Shown here: positions 17,786-27,562 of the stretch, in pieces
Numbering within the stretch: position 1 is the stretch's first letter
Layout: the number at the start of each line of letters is the position of its first letter
NCBI GenBank assembly: GCA_965149945.1
Contig: CBCTTQ010000018.1
Span: 1-47,104, forward strand
DNA from: JAHZFN01 sp965149945
GTDB taxonomy: Bacteria > Bacillota > Dehalobacteriia > UBA4068 > UBA4997
Length of the DNA: 47,104 nucleotides
Direction: 5' to 3'
Made by a program: the position numbers and the translations under genes
Notes under the pieces: generated by a model
The model's database searches: none
Told to the model about the DNA's origin: nothing
The model's input: the letters and a program-made list of their open reading frames with translations, nothing else

Positions 17786-20023
17786 TTATTCATCATCGAT
17801 ATTCATGCGATGAGAGTATACATTGACCAGCTTGATTCTATCAAAATGTTTTTCATATTCTACCCAATATGTCGCGTAGTCAATTCGTAAATGCCCGAAG
17901 TAATGCTGGGTATTCTTACTGAAAATGGTTTCATTATGATTTTCACAGTGATTGATTACCTGCAGGGCGGTTTCTTCCAGAATATAATTTCGGCTCATTT
18001 CTTCTTTCAATGATTCGGGAATTTCCACATGGTATTTATTTTCATTTTGCATAACGATATTTTCCTCTCTGAATTGAATCGTCCTTCCGTTAAAAGCTGC
18101 CGCCAATTTTTCGCGATTTCGTCTTCGATCGGAAAGCAGGGGAGGTTGGCGTTGGCTATCATAAAGATCAAAAAGCAAATCCAAGATATGATAGGTGGGT
18201 TTTCCGGCCTCCGCAAAAATGTCGCGGCAGTTTATGCAATACGCGACATAGGAATGCTCATTTTGCTCAATTCTGCGTTTGATGACTTTCTTTGCGAAAT
18301 CAGGATTTGCGATACTTCCGTGTCCGCCCCAGCTGCAACACATCGCGTTTTCCCCGCCGCAGTTTAAAGAGTCTTCCGTATGTCCCAGCGTTATTACCAG
18401 TTTTCGGACAGCTTTCTGCACTGATGGATTATGCCGTGAGGCGCAAGGATCAAAAACGGACAACGTTTGGGAAACTGTCTTTTCGGCTTTTTCTTTGGCG
18501 AGTTGCTCGATTTCCGGCAGTTCATAAATCATTTGTCTAGGAATTTCTGGCAAAAATTGTTTGAACTGCTCATAACAGGTGGGGCAACTGAAAAGATATA
18601 CCGGTTTGCCCAAATCTTCCCACTGTTTTTTTAATTTTCCTAAAGATTCTTGATGCATTTTCGTTTTTCCCGCCCACAACGCGGGCACACCACAGCAATT
18701 CAAGGCAATTCCCGTACCGGGACGGACGGCACACAAAAACGCATAAGTTTTTTTGACGTATTCCGGATCGGAAGCTCCCAACTGGCATCCAGGGAAAAAA
18801 GCAAAATCGGCTTTTCCCGTCTGTTCCGGAAGCTTTGTCACGACATTGACAGGACTCATGGCGTGTTCGCAATCGGCCAGCCAATATCCGTAAAACGCAG
18901 GGGGCATTTGACCTTTTTCCTGGATTTTGGCTCGTCCTTCTAAAATATAACTGCCAAAATCAATTTCTCGCGGACAATGTTCTTTGCACTGTCCACAAGC
19001 ATTACATGCCGCCATCAGTCTTTTATATGTATAACCTCCACCATCTACATTTTTGGGATTGATGGAGTTTTCGACTTCATCTTTAAGCCGTTTGGGCAAC
19101 TTTTTATAAATATCAAATAAATCACAATATCGGCGACAGCCATCGCAGGAACATTCTAAGCATCGCTTTGCCTCGCAAATCATTTCTTCTTTTGTATATG
19201 TACCGTTGGCTGGCAAAATGGCTGGAGAAGGATGAATGCTCTCCGTATCGATTTGCATTTGGCAATGGGTATATTCCTGCTTGGGAGGCATATTTTTCGT
19301 TTTCAGCCACCATTCCACAGAGTTTGTTGTCAACAACCCCATGGCTAAGGCTTCCATCTTATTAAGTCCTAAAATACTGCCGCCGATAAAGTGCCCGGGC
19401 AAAGAATTCTTCAGTAGGCCAAAATCATTTCCGCCATTTCCTGTGGCAATATAAACAGCGTCAAATTCAGCCAGCTCATCTAAAGATTTGATCTCATGAT
19501 TCATTCGGAGATCATATTCAATAAACATAAACTGGTTGGAAATTTCTCCTTGCAGAATTTCTTCGGGAAGAATCTGTTTTAAAGTTCCGCCCAGTTTATC
19601 GGATTTTTCAAATAAAGTAACTTGGTATTTTTTTTCCGCTAAACGCAAAGTGCAGCCCAGCCCGGTAATCCCTCCTCCAACGACCGCAATGCGAAAGTTT
19701 TTTTTCGGGATATTGTAATCGGTAGGTTTCTTATTCTTTGTCAACTGGCAGACCGCTTGTTCCAGCAGATTTAATTGAATCGCGCTGTCTGTTTCTTTTC
19801 TGGGACAAACATCTTGGCAAGGATGTTCACAGAGCAGCGCCGCAATCTGAGGAAATCCCGTCGCGTTTCGATAAGCCTTGTACGCGGCGTCAACACTTCC
19901 GCGTTTCAACTTTTGGACAAAGTCCTTTACATTAAGGTGAAAAGGGCAGGCCGATGTACAAAATGGATCTTCGTCCTGTAAGCAGGATTTTATTTTTTGG
20001 TTCATTTCGTCGATTACACTCAT
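17786..20023 (-). CDS. Pyridine-nucleotide-disulfide oxidoreductase / dicluster / CCG-domain protein
   Basis: This is a 745-residue multidomain electron-transfer protein. The N-terminal ~100 residues resemble the Fe-S domain that feeds glutamate-synthase-type flavoproteins (CTSACPFHLNVKDFV; CEHPCQDVCPR). A FAD/NAD-binding fold follows (VVGGGITGLGC near 115). The middle carries a second cysteine group (CLECSCDGCRRYCDLF) and a 4Fe-4S motif (CNACGQCKEHCP). The C-terminal half has two CCG domains (LNCCGVPALW and CCSWGGHGS) as in heterodisulfide reductase subunit B. It matches DVU_1558 in the Desulfovibrio-type cluster and probably passes electrons between the Mo enzyme and a soluble or membrane carrier; the partner is inferred. 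Confidence 0.82.
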   Translation of the reverse strand: MSVIDEMNQKIKSCLQDEDPFCTSACPFHLNVKDFVQKLKRGSVDAAYKAYRNATGFPQIAALLCEHPCQDVCPRKETDSAIQLNLLEQAVCQLTKNKKPTDYNIPKKNFRIAVVGGGITGLGCTLRLAEKKYQVTLFEKSDKLGGTLKQILPEEILQGEISNQFMFIEYDLRMNHEIKSLDELAEFDAVYIATGNGGNDFGLLKNSLPGHFIGGSILGLNKMEALAMGLLTTNSVEWWLKTKNMPPKQEYTHCQMQIDTESIHPSPAILPANGTYTKEEMICEAKRCLECSCDGCRRYCDLFDIYKKLPKRLKDEVENSINPKNVDGGGYTYKRLMAACNACGQCKEHCPREIDFGSYILEGRAKIQEKGQMPPAFYGYWLADCEHAMSPVNVVTKLPEQTGKADFAFFPGCQLGASDPEYVKKTYAFLCAVRPGTGIALNCCGVPALWAGKTKMHQESLGKLKKQWEDLGKPVYLFSCPTCYEQFKQFLPEIPRQMIYELPEIEQLAKEKAEKTVSQTLSVFDPCASRHNPSVQKAVRKLVITLGHTEDSLNCGGENAMCCSWGGHGSIANPDFAKKVIKRRIEQNEHSYVAYCINCRDIFAEAGKPTYHILDLLFDLYDSQRQPPLLSDRRRNREKLAAAFNGRTIQFREENIVMQNENKYHVEIPESLKEEMSRNYILEETALQVINHCENHNETIFSKNTQHYFGHLRIDYATYWVEYEKHFDRIKLVNVYSHRMNIDDE

Positions 20024-20077
20024 TCTGTCTTTCTCTCCTTATTGCTGATGATCTTATGAATAATCTTTAAATTGTCA

Positions 20078-20110
20078 GGAAAAGAGAGGATATACAATCC
20101 TCTCTTTTCC
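20078..20110. terminator. 13-bp hairpin between operon genes
   Basis: GGAAAAGAGAGGA (20078-20090) pairs perfectly with TCCTCTCTTTTCC (20098-20110). It lies just after the stop of the Mo oxidoreductase gene on the leftward transcript, with no long T tract. It may be a partial terminator or an RNA-stabilising stem that raises expression of the first gene over the rest. Confidence 0.6.
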
Positions 20111-20133
20111 CAATTTTGTTTGTATAAAAAGTT

Positions 20134-22983
20134 TTACGCTTCAACAGGATTCATTTTAATGTTTTCCAGTTCTTCATGGAAATCAGAACCCATGAAGTAT
20201 TTTTTCGGAGGTTCGGTAGTACCGCCGGCTGCGACAATATCCAAACCTTTTTTCACTTTATCCGGAGTTGCGGGAAGGTCGTAAATACGGACGCCGCAAG
20301 CATTATAAATCGCATTGATTACAGCCATATGACCAGAAGACTGGAACGCTTCCGATGCGCCGGAGGAACCCCAAGGGCCTTCTTCTCTGGGATGATCAAT
20401 ATGATGAATATTGAAATTATCCGGAATATCCTTGATATAAGGAACACCGGCGGTTTTGATGTTGCTGTGTTTTTGCACATCTTCGTAATCTTCAGACAGA
20501 GCGAAACCAATGCAGTGAGAGAGACCACCGTAAGCCTGACCGTTTACCGCGTCAATATTACCGATTACACCGACATCGTCTACGCAATGATAGCCGATAC
20601 AGGTTACTTTTCCGGTTGCGACTTCAACCTCAACTTCGGCTAAGAAAAGACCATAAGTGTAAGAGGGAGTAGGATTACCAACACCGGTATTCGGATCGAG
20701 ATATTGTAAATCACCATAAGAAGCATTGGCAAAAGTAGCGTTGTATTTGGTCGGAATGCCTTCTGCTTTCATTTCTTCATAGGTTCTGTAGGTGCCATCG
20801 TCTTTTCTCATTGCATCCATTAATTTTTCAGCGGCCAGTTTGGTAGCTTGACCATTCATGAAATGAGAACGAGAAGAAGCGGAGAATCCGTGGTCAGGGC
20901 AAAGGCCGGTATCATTTTGGATCAGTTTGATCTGTTCCGGCCGTACATTCAAAGGTTTCAAGGCCTGTAATGTTACCATCAAGGAACCGACATCACCGCC
21001 TTGACCCTGATCTTGCCAGGTATCGTATTTGATAAATACATTATCCGGGCCCAATTCCAGCGCTACTTCGCACTGATCGTGAGGACCTTCCGTTACATTG
21101 TAGCCGCCCCAGGCAATGCCGACACCGCGGCGAACTTCAGGTGTGTCGTATTTTTTCGCATCGGCCACCGCTTTTTCGTAAATAGGCTGCATGACATCCA
21201 TCATTTTTTCCATCGGATAATGGGCGAACGGCCAGCTGTTAATATTAGTGTCTCCTTCATGGGCAATGTTGTGACGACGGAACTCAAACGGATCAATACC
21301 TGCTTTTTCGGCTAACATATCAACCAATGCTTCGCCGCAGGTATAAATTTGCGGGGAACCGTAACCACGGTACGCAATACCGAAACTGTGATTAGTGTTG
21401 GCAACACGAACCAGACCCTGTACATTCGGAACATTATAGGGGAATAACATGAAACGAGCCGGGCGAGTGGTCAAATCGTCTCCCAGGTCGGAATAGGGAC
21501 CATGATCCAGGCCGCATTCAAATTCACTGGCGATAATTTTACCGTTTTCATCACAAGCCAAAGTACCATTGGTATAGGCGGGGCAGCGTTTGCCGCTGTA
21601 AGCTTGATGTTCTTCATAAGTCATAGACAAAGCGCAGGGCATACCGGTAGCCATTGTTGCCATTGCGCACAGCGCATAGGAACCTGCATACATCGCCCAG
21701 CCAAAAGAAGCGCCTGTGGGATTTTCGATCATCCGCATTTTTTCCATCGGTACCCCAATAGCGACAGAAACATTGTGCATATTTCCGTACAGCCCTTGAG
21801 ATTTGCAGTGGATGGTCAAAATTCCATCTTCATCATAATAACTCTGAACGGTATCACCTTCGATCGAAAGATGCGGTTCACGAGAAGAGTAGAAGCTGCC
21901 TTCCACTTTGTAAGGAGCGTCTTCGATCATTTCCGGAATATGTTCAGTGTCGCCTTTGAAAACGGGCTGCATCGCATATACATTAGGTGTATCTTCCATA
22001 ATTCTCTGCGCGTCCGGCATCGCGGCATCCAGGAAATTCAAATAAGCCGGTAATTCTTCGATTTCCACTTTTACTAAAGCGGCAGCCTGACGTGCATGTT
22101 CTTTGGTATCCGCGACCGCCAAAGCAACCACATCCCCATAACGATAGATGGTATCTTCCGCCAGCATAAAGCAGGTGGGTTGTTTTACTGTGCTGCGGGC
22201 GTGACCGATGAAAAGATCATGACGGTTCGTTCCTTTACAATCCTTATAAGTAACAAATTTCACTACGCCGGGAACTTTTTCAGCTTCCGAGAAATCGATA
22301 TTTAAAATTTTAGCGTGATGGGTGATTTTGGGCTGAACCAAAGCAACGTGCAGAGTTTCAGCGGGCATTTTCAATTCGATGTCATCACCATAGTCCGCGA
22401 CACCGCAAACTTTGCTCAATGCGGCGGGACGAACCATCGGTTTGCCATACAAGTCTTTTTCATCTTCGTCATAACGTTTGATATCATCCAAAGTGGCTTC
22501 ACCGCGAACCACTTTGGCGGCAGCCATGACCGCGTCTACAATTTGCTTATAGCCGGTGCAGCGACATACATTTTTGTTCTTCTGGAACCAATTGCGCACT
22601 TCTTCTCTGGTCGGATTGTTATTTTTCTCCAACAAAGCATAAGCAGAAACAATGAAACCGGGGGAACAGAACCCACATTGTACCGCGCCGTAATGCATAA
22701 AAGCAAACTGGAGCGGATGAGGATGCAAAGGATTGCCGATCCCTTCAATCGTCAATACTGTGCTGTAATCCGCGATGTTTTTGATCTTTTTCACGCAGGA
22801 ACGCACAACTTCGCCATCCAAAATGACAGAGCAAGCACCGCAAACCCCTTTGTTACAACCAATCTTTGTACCGGTCAAACCCAGTCGGCGCAAAACATCC
22901 GCTAATGTATCCTTTTCCGGATTACAGATAAACATCCTGTCTGCGCCATTGATGTGCAGTGTTTTTTTGCATAACTTCATCAT
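20134..22983 (-). CDS. Molybdopterin-dependent aldehyde oxidoreductase-like enzyme (fused 2Fe-2S and Mo subunits)
   Basis: This 949-residue member of the xanthine oxidase family lacks the FAD domain, as in Desulfovibrio gigas aldehyde oxidoreductase (MOP, about 907 residues). The plant-ferredoxin cluster is bound by Cys43, 48, 51 and 63, and the second 2Fe-2S by Cys103/106 and Cys140/142 (QCGFC and CRC). The large domain has the Mo-site loop YRGYGSPQ and a C-terminal GASEA holding the likely catalytic Glu. ATG 22983 has AGGAGG six bases upstream. It leads the leftward operon. Hydroxylation of an aldehyde or heterocycle by a molybdenum-cytosine-dinucleotide cofactor is expected; the natural substrate is unknown. 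Confidence 0.88.
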   Translation of the reverse strand: MMKLCKKTLHINGADRMFICNPEKDTLADVLRRLGLTGTKIGCNKGVCGACSVILDGEVVRSCVKKIKNIADYSTVLTIEGIGNPLHPHPLQFAFMHYGAVQCGFCSPGFIVSAYALLEKNNNPTREEVRNWFQKNKNVCRCTGYKQIVDAVMAAAKVVRGEATLDDIKRYDEDEKDLYGKPMVRPAALSKVCGVADYGDDIELKMPAETLHVALVQPKITHHAKILNIDFSEAEKVPGVVKFVTYKDCKGTNRHDLFIGHARSTVKQPTCFMLAEDTIYRYGDVVALAVADTKEHARQAAALVKVEIEELPAYLNFLDAAMPDAQRIMEDTPNVYAMQPVFKGDTEHIPEMIEDAPYKVEGSFYSSREPHLSIEGDTVQSYYDEDGILTIHCKSQGLYGNMHNVSVAIGVPMEKMRMIENPTGASFGWAMYAGSYALCAMATMATGMPCALSMTYEEHQAYSGKRCPAYTNGTLACDENGKIIASEFECGLDHGPYSDLGDDLTTRPARFMLFPYNVPNVQGLVRVANTNHSFGIAYRGYGSPQIYTCGEALVDMLAEKAGIDPFEFRRHNIAHEGDTNINSWPFAHYPMEKMMDVMQPIYEKAVADAKKYDTPEVRRGVGIAWGGYNVTEGPHDQCEVALELGPDNVFIKYDTWQDQGQGGDVGSLMVTLQALKPLNVRPEQIKLIQNDTGLCPDHGFSASSRSHFMNGQATKLAAEKLMDAMRKDDGTYRTYEEMKAEGIPTKYNATFANASYGDLQYLDPNTGVGNPTPSYTYGLFLAEVEVEVATGKVTCIGYHCVDDVGVIGNIDAVNGQAYGGLSHCIGFALSEDYEDVQKHSNIKTAGVPYIKDIPDNFNIHHIDHPREEGPWGSSGASEAFQSSGHMAVINAIYNACGVRIYDLPATPDKVKKGLDIVAAGGTTEPPKKYFMGSDFHEELENIKMNPVEA

Positions 22984-23275
22984 TCATTTCCTCCTGTTTT
23001 AAAATTTTCCATTTCTGTAATTGTTTAATATTTTATATTCAAACTTCCATGAATCAACGAATGTAATCAACTTTGATCAATACCGAAAAAAAATACTTAG
23101 AACTCTATAAATCCGAATAAACTGATGTTTCACGTTCTAATGATTTTATTTCCAGAAGTTATGCCATTAATATTTCGTTTACAAATTCTTCTTTTCGGCA
23201 AAACAAAATAAAGAAAAGTTATTATCAATATTGATTATTCTGAATTTTCTGGATAAACAAAACCCATGATATACA

Positions 23276-23299
23276 TATGGTTAACTATGGTTAACCATA
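23276..23299. promoter_or_regulatory. TATGGTTAAC repeat and palindrome
   Basis: TATGGTTAAC at 23276-23285 is repeated at 23286-23295, and the second copy extends into the perfect dyad TATGGTTAACCATA (23286-23299). It lies about 90 bases downstream of the leftward promoter, inside the predicted leader, a plausible regulator roadblock site for the molybdenum operon. Confidence 0.5.
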
Positions 23300-23387
23300 A
23301 GCAGATATCATGTCAGGTCGAATTGGTATAAAATTAATTTATTAGTTTTAACTATTTTTTAAAAAATTGTTGATGAATTATATCGAA

Positions 23388-23416
23388 AGTATAACATGGC
23401 ACTTTTCCATTGTCAA
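23388..23416 (-). promoter_or_regulatory. Strong promoter of the leftward molybdenum operon
   Basis: On the minus strand, TTGACA (23416-23411) and TATACT (23393-23388) are spaced by 17 bases, close to consensus. The transcript would have a leader of about 400 bases before the oxidoreductase start codon. Confidence 0.75.
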
Positions 23417-23724
23417 CAAATTCGCTCTTCTTTAACTATAAAAAAACGCATTTGAGTTAAATGTAAAAATTTATATATTGGCGGGTTACTATTGAAATTT
23501 TTAACAATATAATTGTATTCCAAATGAGATAGATATTTGTTTTTATCGAAAGGATAATAACTGCTAATTAAAAAAATATGATTTCTGAAAAGAAGGAAAT
23601 TTTTTTATAAATTCATAAACCGGATTTCATTTTCAATTTGCTTTCAATATTTTAAATTATTTCGAATGAGATTGTGATAAATTGTTTTTAGATTTGATTG
23701 TCAAACCGCCGTAAAATTAAAACA

Positions 23725-23826
23725 CAGACAGAATCTTTTTGTCAGGAAGACTGCCTTTGAACTGAATATTTGGAGAATAAGGATTCTTATAAACACTCAT
23801 CTCTGTCTGATTTTTTCTGATTCACG
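23725..23826 (+). ncRNA. Structured leader or small RNA candidate with terminator-like end
   Basis: CAGACAGA (23725-23732) pairs with TCTGTCTG (23812-23819), and AGAATC (23730-23735) can pair with GATTCT (23782-23787); six T residues follow at 23821-23826. There is no upstream gene on this strand whose transcript would need ending, so the element may be a leader, riboswitch or small RNA. I do not recognise a known riboswitch class in it. Confidence 0.35.
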
Positions 23827-24453
23827 ACAATATTGAAAAAGCAATTGCAGTCGGAATCAATAGAACACCGCAAAAATTTTAATTTAGTAAAAATAGTAAA
23901 AAAAGAATGTAAAATAGAGAATAATAAAATAAGGTAGAAAAAATTCTTTCATTCATAATCTTTCATGAAGTAGAGAATCATGCAAAGCAAAAATTTTTTG
24001 TATAAAATTACATTAAAAAGAAAATAGCAATTTCCTTGGGATTCATATTCCTAAAAACATAAAGATTTTTTATTTCAAAATACGTTTTAAAGAAAAATTT
24101 CATTCGGATAAAACTGTTAACTGGTGGTTTTGTTCTCCATAGGAATAATTGTTTTATTGTGATAATTAAAAGTTTAAAATTCATTTTAGCAGGTTAAACA
24201 ATTTTGTTCTTCGTGAAAATGTTTTTTTATGTGAATTTATTCTCACTAAATCAATAAATATATTTTCCATGTGAAAAAAAGCAATAAGTTTTTTCTATTT
24301 GCAATAGCAGCGTTTTTGTTATATGATTTTTTCAAGAGATACAATTATTTTGGTTTTACAAATCAGAAACACACCTTTAAAACAATTTTTATCACCAAAG
24401 CACAAAACCAAAACAACGCAAACAGTTTATCATTAACAAGAAAAGGAGAAAAA

Positions 24454-25104
24454 ATGAGTTTTTCATTTTCATCGATATCCGCGGTCATTTTATCGGCAGG
24501 GTATTCTTCAAGAATGCACAGTTTCAAGCCGCTCTTATCTATTGGAGGCATTCCGGTTATCGGACGATTGATTCACGAATTCTATCAAGGGGGAATTAGA
24601 GAAATTATCATCGTTGTCGGGCATCGTCAGGAAGAAATAATATCATATATCAAAACCTTGCCAGAAGCAATTCAGGCATCTGTTACGGTTAAAGTAAATC
24701 CTGTTTTTGAAAGGGGGATGTACACCTCTGTTCAAGCCGGGGCAGAAGAAGTTTCGCCCCGACAAGACGCGTTTTTTATTTTGCCCGTGGATTATCCGTT
24801 AATTCAAGAATCAACTTTGTCTTCACTGATTCATTTTTGGTATGAAAAAAAACAATCCAATACACAAATAGTCTACCCGATTTATCAAGGTCGGCGAGGA
24901 CATCCTCCGTTGCTTTCTACCCGCCTTATTCCACAAATTGTCGGGAATGATCAAAAACAAGGACTGCGCAGTTTTTTATCCGAACATCAACAGGAAGCGG
25001 AAAACGCACCAGTTGACGAAGAAGCCGTTTTATGGGATATGGATAAGGAAGAAGATTTTATTCGCCTGTCCGAATATTACACCAAAAGAAACAGTTCTTC
25101 CTGA
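24454..25104 (+). CDS. MocA/MobA-like nucleotidyltransferase (DVU_1551-type)
   Basis: This 216-residue enzyme has the GT-A nucleotidyltransferase fold: the glycine-rich LSAGYSSRM (13-21) with a following lysine (Lys25), VVGHR near 53, and the metal-binding LPVDYPL near 107. Relatives attach CMP to molybdopterin, making the molybdenum cytosine dinucleotide cofactor that xanthine-dehydrogenase-family enzymes need. That fits its position between two such enzymes. I choose ATG 24454 because AAGGAG lies just upstream; the open frame reaching back to 24271 lacks a start signal. It is the first gene of the rightward operon. Confidence 0.85.
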   Translation: MSFSFSSISAVILSAGYSSRMHSFKPLLSIGGIPVIGRLIHEFYQGGIREIIIVVGHRQEEIISYIKTLPEAIQASVTVKVNPVFERGMYTSVQAGAEEVSPRQDAFFILPVDYPLIQESTLSSLIHFWYEKKQSNTQIVYPIYQGRRGHPPLLSTRLIPQIVGNDQKQGLRSFLSEHQQEAENAPVDEEAVLWDMDKEEDFIRLSEYYTKRNSSS

Positions 25105-25168
25105 ATACGAAGTATCTGTTTTTTTGAAACATAATCATAATCGATCAAAATAAGGAGATGAGTTACAA

Positions 25169-27529
25169 ATGGTTAAATGGGAAAAATCCTATGTTGTTGG
25201 CACCAACACACCCCGCAAAGACGGGCTTGCGAAAGTAACCGGTGCGCAAAAATACGCGTCAGACATTGACGTCCGTGATATGATGTGGGCGGTACTGATC
25301 AGAAGCCCTCATGCTCATGCTAAAATTCTACGTGTAGATCCGTCTAAAGCGGAAGCCGAAGGCGCTGTCGTTTTAACCGCCGCTGACTGCAGCATGTATC
25401 TTTATAACGAACGTACTGTTTCGGTTCCGGCGGCCACATTACGTGACAGAACCGTATTACCTAAAGAAAAAGTCCGGCATTATGGAGAACCAGTTGCGGC
25501 AGTTGCCGCCGAAACCGAGGAACGCGCTTACGAATTAGCAAAACTTGTCGAAATCGAATATGAAGTATTACCTTTTGTTTTAGATCCTCATGAAGCACTC
25601 AAAGATGACGCGCCGCAAATTTTTGATACCATCTATTATGATAAGGAAGAAGTCAAAGTAAAAAACAACATTGGCATTTCGCGTAATATTGATGAAGGAG
25701 ATGTTGAAAAAGGTTTTGAAGAAGCCGACAAAGTTTTTGAAGGTCATTATGAAGTAAACAGAATTTATCATAATCAGCTGGAACCCAAATGCGCGGTTTG
25801 CGTTCCGCAGATTGACGGAGGCATCGAAGTATGGTCTACCAGCCAATCTATCCATGGCAGTCGGTCTTTAATCGCTAAATTGCTGGATTTGCCTTATTCT
25901 AAGGTAAATGTGAAAAAAATTGCCATTGGCGGCGGGTTCGGTTCCTCCATTCATATGAATACGGTGGTTCCCATCTGCGCTTGCTTGGCCAACAAGGCTA
26001 AACGCCCGGTAAAACTGCTTTCTTCTCGCGAGGAAGACTTTTACAGCCATCATAAATATCCGACCATTTTTGATGTCAAACTTGGGGTAAAAGAGGATAT
26101 GACCATCACAGCAGCCTCGGTTGACGCATTGATCGATTTCGGCGCCCATCAAATTCAACCTCTGGCTTATATGGGCTGCACCGCCGGTTGGTTTGCGTCC
26201 CTTTATAAATACGGCAGTAACATCCGTTTCAACGGCACGGCCGTATATACCAATAACGTTCCCTGTTGTGCCATGCAAGGTTATGGAAACCCGCAAATCA
26301 ATTTTGCCATTGAGCAGATGATTGATGAAATCGCCAATGAAAAAGGCTGGGATCCCATTGAGTTTCGCTTGAAAAACTACCGTGGAGTCGGGGATGAGTT
26401 CTGGGGACAAGGTCCTACCATTCGCTCCATCATCAAAACCTGCGGTGTCCATGAGTCTTTGGTGGAGGGACGAAAACTTTTTGGATTTGATAAAAGAGTC
26501 CCTCATACGGAAAAAACAGGACGCTATCGCAAAGGAATCGGTGTAGCCCGCGGTTTTCACACTTCCGGTACCGGTGGTCCCAAGGAAGGGGAAGTAATCG
26601 ATTATTCTTCCGCCTATATCAAAATTAACGAAGATGGCTCTTTAGATATTGTTTCTCCCGTTATGGATCATGGCGGCGGTACTTGGGATTGCCTGTGCAA
26701 AATCGCGGCGGACGTATTGCAGATTCCCCTGGACAAAGTAGAATTATCGCCTACCGACACACGCAATACTGCGTTTGATATTGCTACTCATGCCACAAGA
26801 GGTACTTATTGCGGCGGCGCCGCGGTCATGTATGTCAGCAAAAAAGTGCGGGAAAAATTGCTGGAAGTCGCAGGCAGAATCATGTTGGAACATCCTTCTG
26901 AATTGGATATTTACCGAGATGAAGAATTAGGACAGGGTGTTGTTTATGCTAAAGGGTATCCGCAAAAACATATGACCATTGGAGAAATTGCGGAATACGC
27001 CAAAAACTACAGTTGGGGAACCATTGCCTACGCGGATTCTTATCGCCAGAAAAATTGCCCTCCTTGTTTCGTCACGCATTTTGTTGAAGTAGAGGTGGAT
27101 ACTTACACCGGGCAAATTGAACTGACTCGTGTATTGTTATATGGAGATTCCGGAACTGTCATTAATCCGCAACTTTTGGAAGGTCAGTTAATTGGCGCGT
27201 TTAACCGAGGCCTCGGCTATACTTTATATGAGGATTTAAAAATGGATGAACAAACCGGCCAAATCGCCTGTCATGGTTTGATGGTAGACTACAAAAGCCC
27301 CACTGCTTTTGAAATGCCGACATTAGAGAATACTGTTGTCAGAACTTGTGACATTTACGAACCGTCCGGTCCGTTCGGAGCCAAAGGCTGCGGTGAAGCG
27401 GCTCTGGCTTCTGTCGCTTCTTCCATCAGTAACGCTATCTACAATGCCATTGGCATTCGCTTTCATGAAATTCCGATCACACCGGAAAAAGTTTTGAAAG
27501 CATTGGAAGAACAAGCAAAAAACGCATAA
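25169..27529 (+). CDS. Xanthine dehydrogenase family, molybdenum-binding subunit
   Basis: This 786-residue large subunit of a molybdenum hydroxylase has the GGGFGSS loop near residue 254 and GAKGCGEA near the C-terminus, which holds the glutamate that acts as base in the family. The Mo-site arginine loop, usually RGFGxPQ, reads QGYGNPQ near residue 370. AAGGAG precedes ATG 25169. With the FAD and 2Fe-2S subunits downstream it forms a typical three-subunit enzyme. Purines, nicotinate or aromatic acyl-CoA are possible substrates; the sequence does not decide. The altered arginine argues against plain xanthine. Confidence 0.9.
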   Translation: MVKWEKSYVVGTNTPRKDGLAKVTGAQKYASDIDVRDMMWAVLIRSPHAHAKILRVDPSKAEAEGAVVLTAADCSMYLYNERTVSVPAATLRDRTVLPKEKVRHYGEPVAAVAAETEERAYELAKLVEIEYEVLPFVLDPHEALKDDAPQIFDTIYYDKEEVKVKNNIGISRNIDEGDVEKGFEEADKVFEGHYEVNRIYHNQLEPKCAVCVPQIDGGIEVWSTSQSIHGSRSLIAKLLDLPYSKVNVKKIAIGGGFGSSIHMNTVVPICACLANKAKRPVKLLSSREEDFYSHHKYPTIFDVKLGVKEDMTITAASVDALIDFGAHQIQPLAYMGCTAGWFASLYKYGSNIRFNGTAVYTNNVPCCAMQGYGNPQINFAIEQMIDEIANEKGWDPIEFRLKNYRGVGDEFWGQGPTIRSIIKTCGVHESLVEGRKLFGFDKRVPHTEKTGRYRKGIGVARGFHTSGTGGPKEGEVIDYSSAYIKINEDGSLDIVSPVMDHGGGTWDCLCKIAADVLQIPLDKVELSPTDTRNTAFDIATHATRGTYCGGAAVMYVSKKVREKLLEVAGRIMLEHPSELDIYRDEELGQGVVYAKGYPQKHMTIGEIAEYAKNYSWGTIAYADSYRQKNCPPCFVTHFVEVEVDTYTGQIELTRVLLYGDSGTVINPQLLEGQLIGAFNRGLGYTLYEDLKMDEQTGQIACHGLMVDYKSPTAFEMPTLENTVVRTCDIYEPSGPFGAKGCGEAALASVASSISNAIYNAIGIRFHEIPITPEKVLKALEEQAKNA

Positions 27530-27562
27530 CCATCAGGAAAATTCAGAAGAGGTGAACGAATT

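Larger units (their letters stand above)
22984..24453. other. Long AT-rich divergent regulatory region
   Basis: About 1.47 kb separates the two divergent molybdenum operons and has no credible gene on either strand. It contains a strong leftward promoter (23388-23416), a repeated and palindromic TATGGTTAAC element (23276-23299), and a hairpin followed by T residues on the plus strand (23725-23826). The frame that runs upstream of the cytidylyltransferase from 24271 looks like untranslated AT-rich DNA with no start signal. Confidence 0.75.

Noticed and set aside
20176..22905. Plus-strand frames of 155-196 codons inside the Mo oxidoreductase gene
   Set aside because: The minus strand encodes a full-length, motif-complete enzyme; the antisense frames are by-products of its codon bias.
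24271..24453. 61-residue N-terminal extension of the nucleotidyltransferase
   Set aside because: The GTG at 24271 has no ribosome binding site, the encoded segment is unlike the family, and AAGGAG sits at the right distance before ATG 24454.
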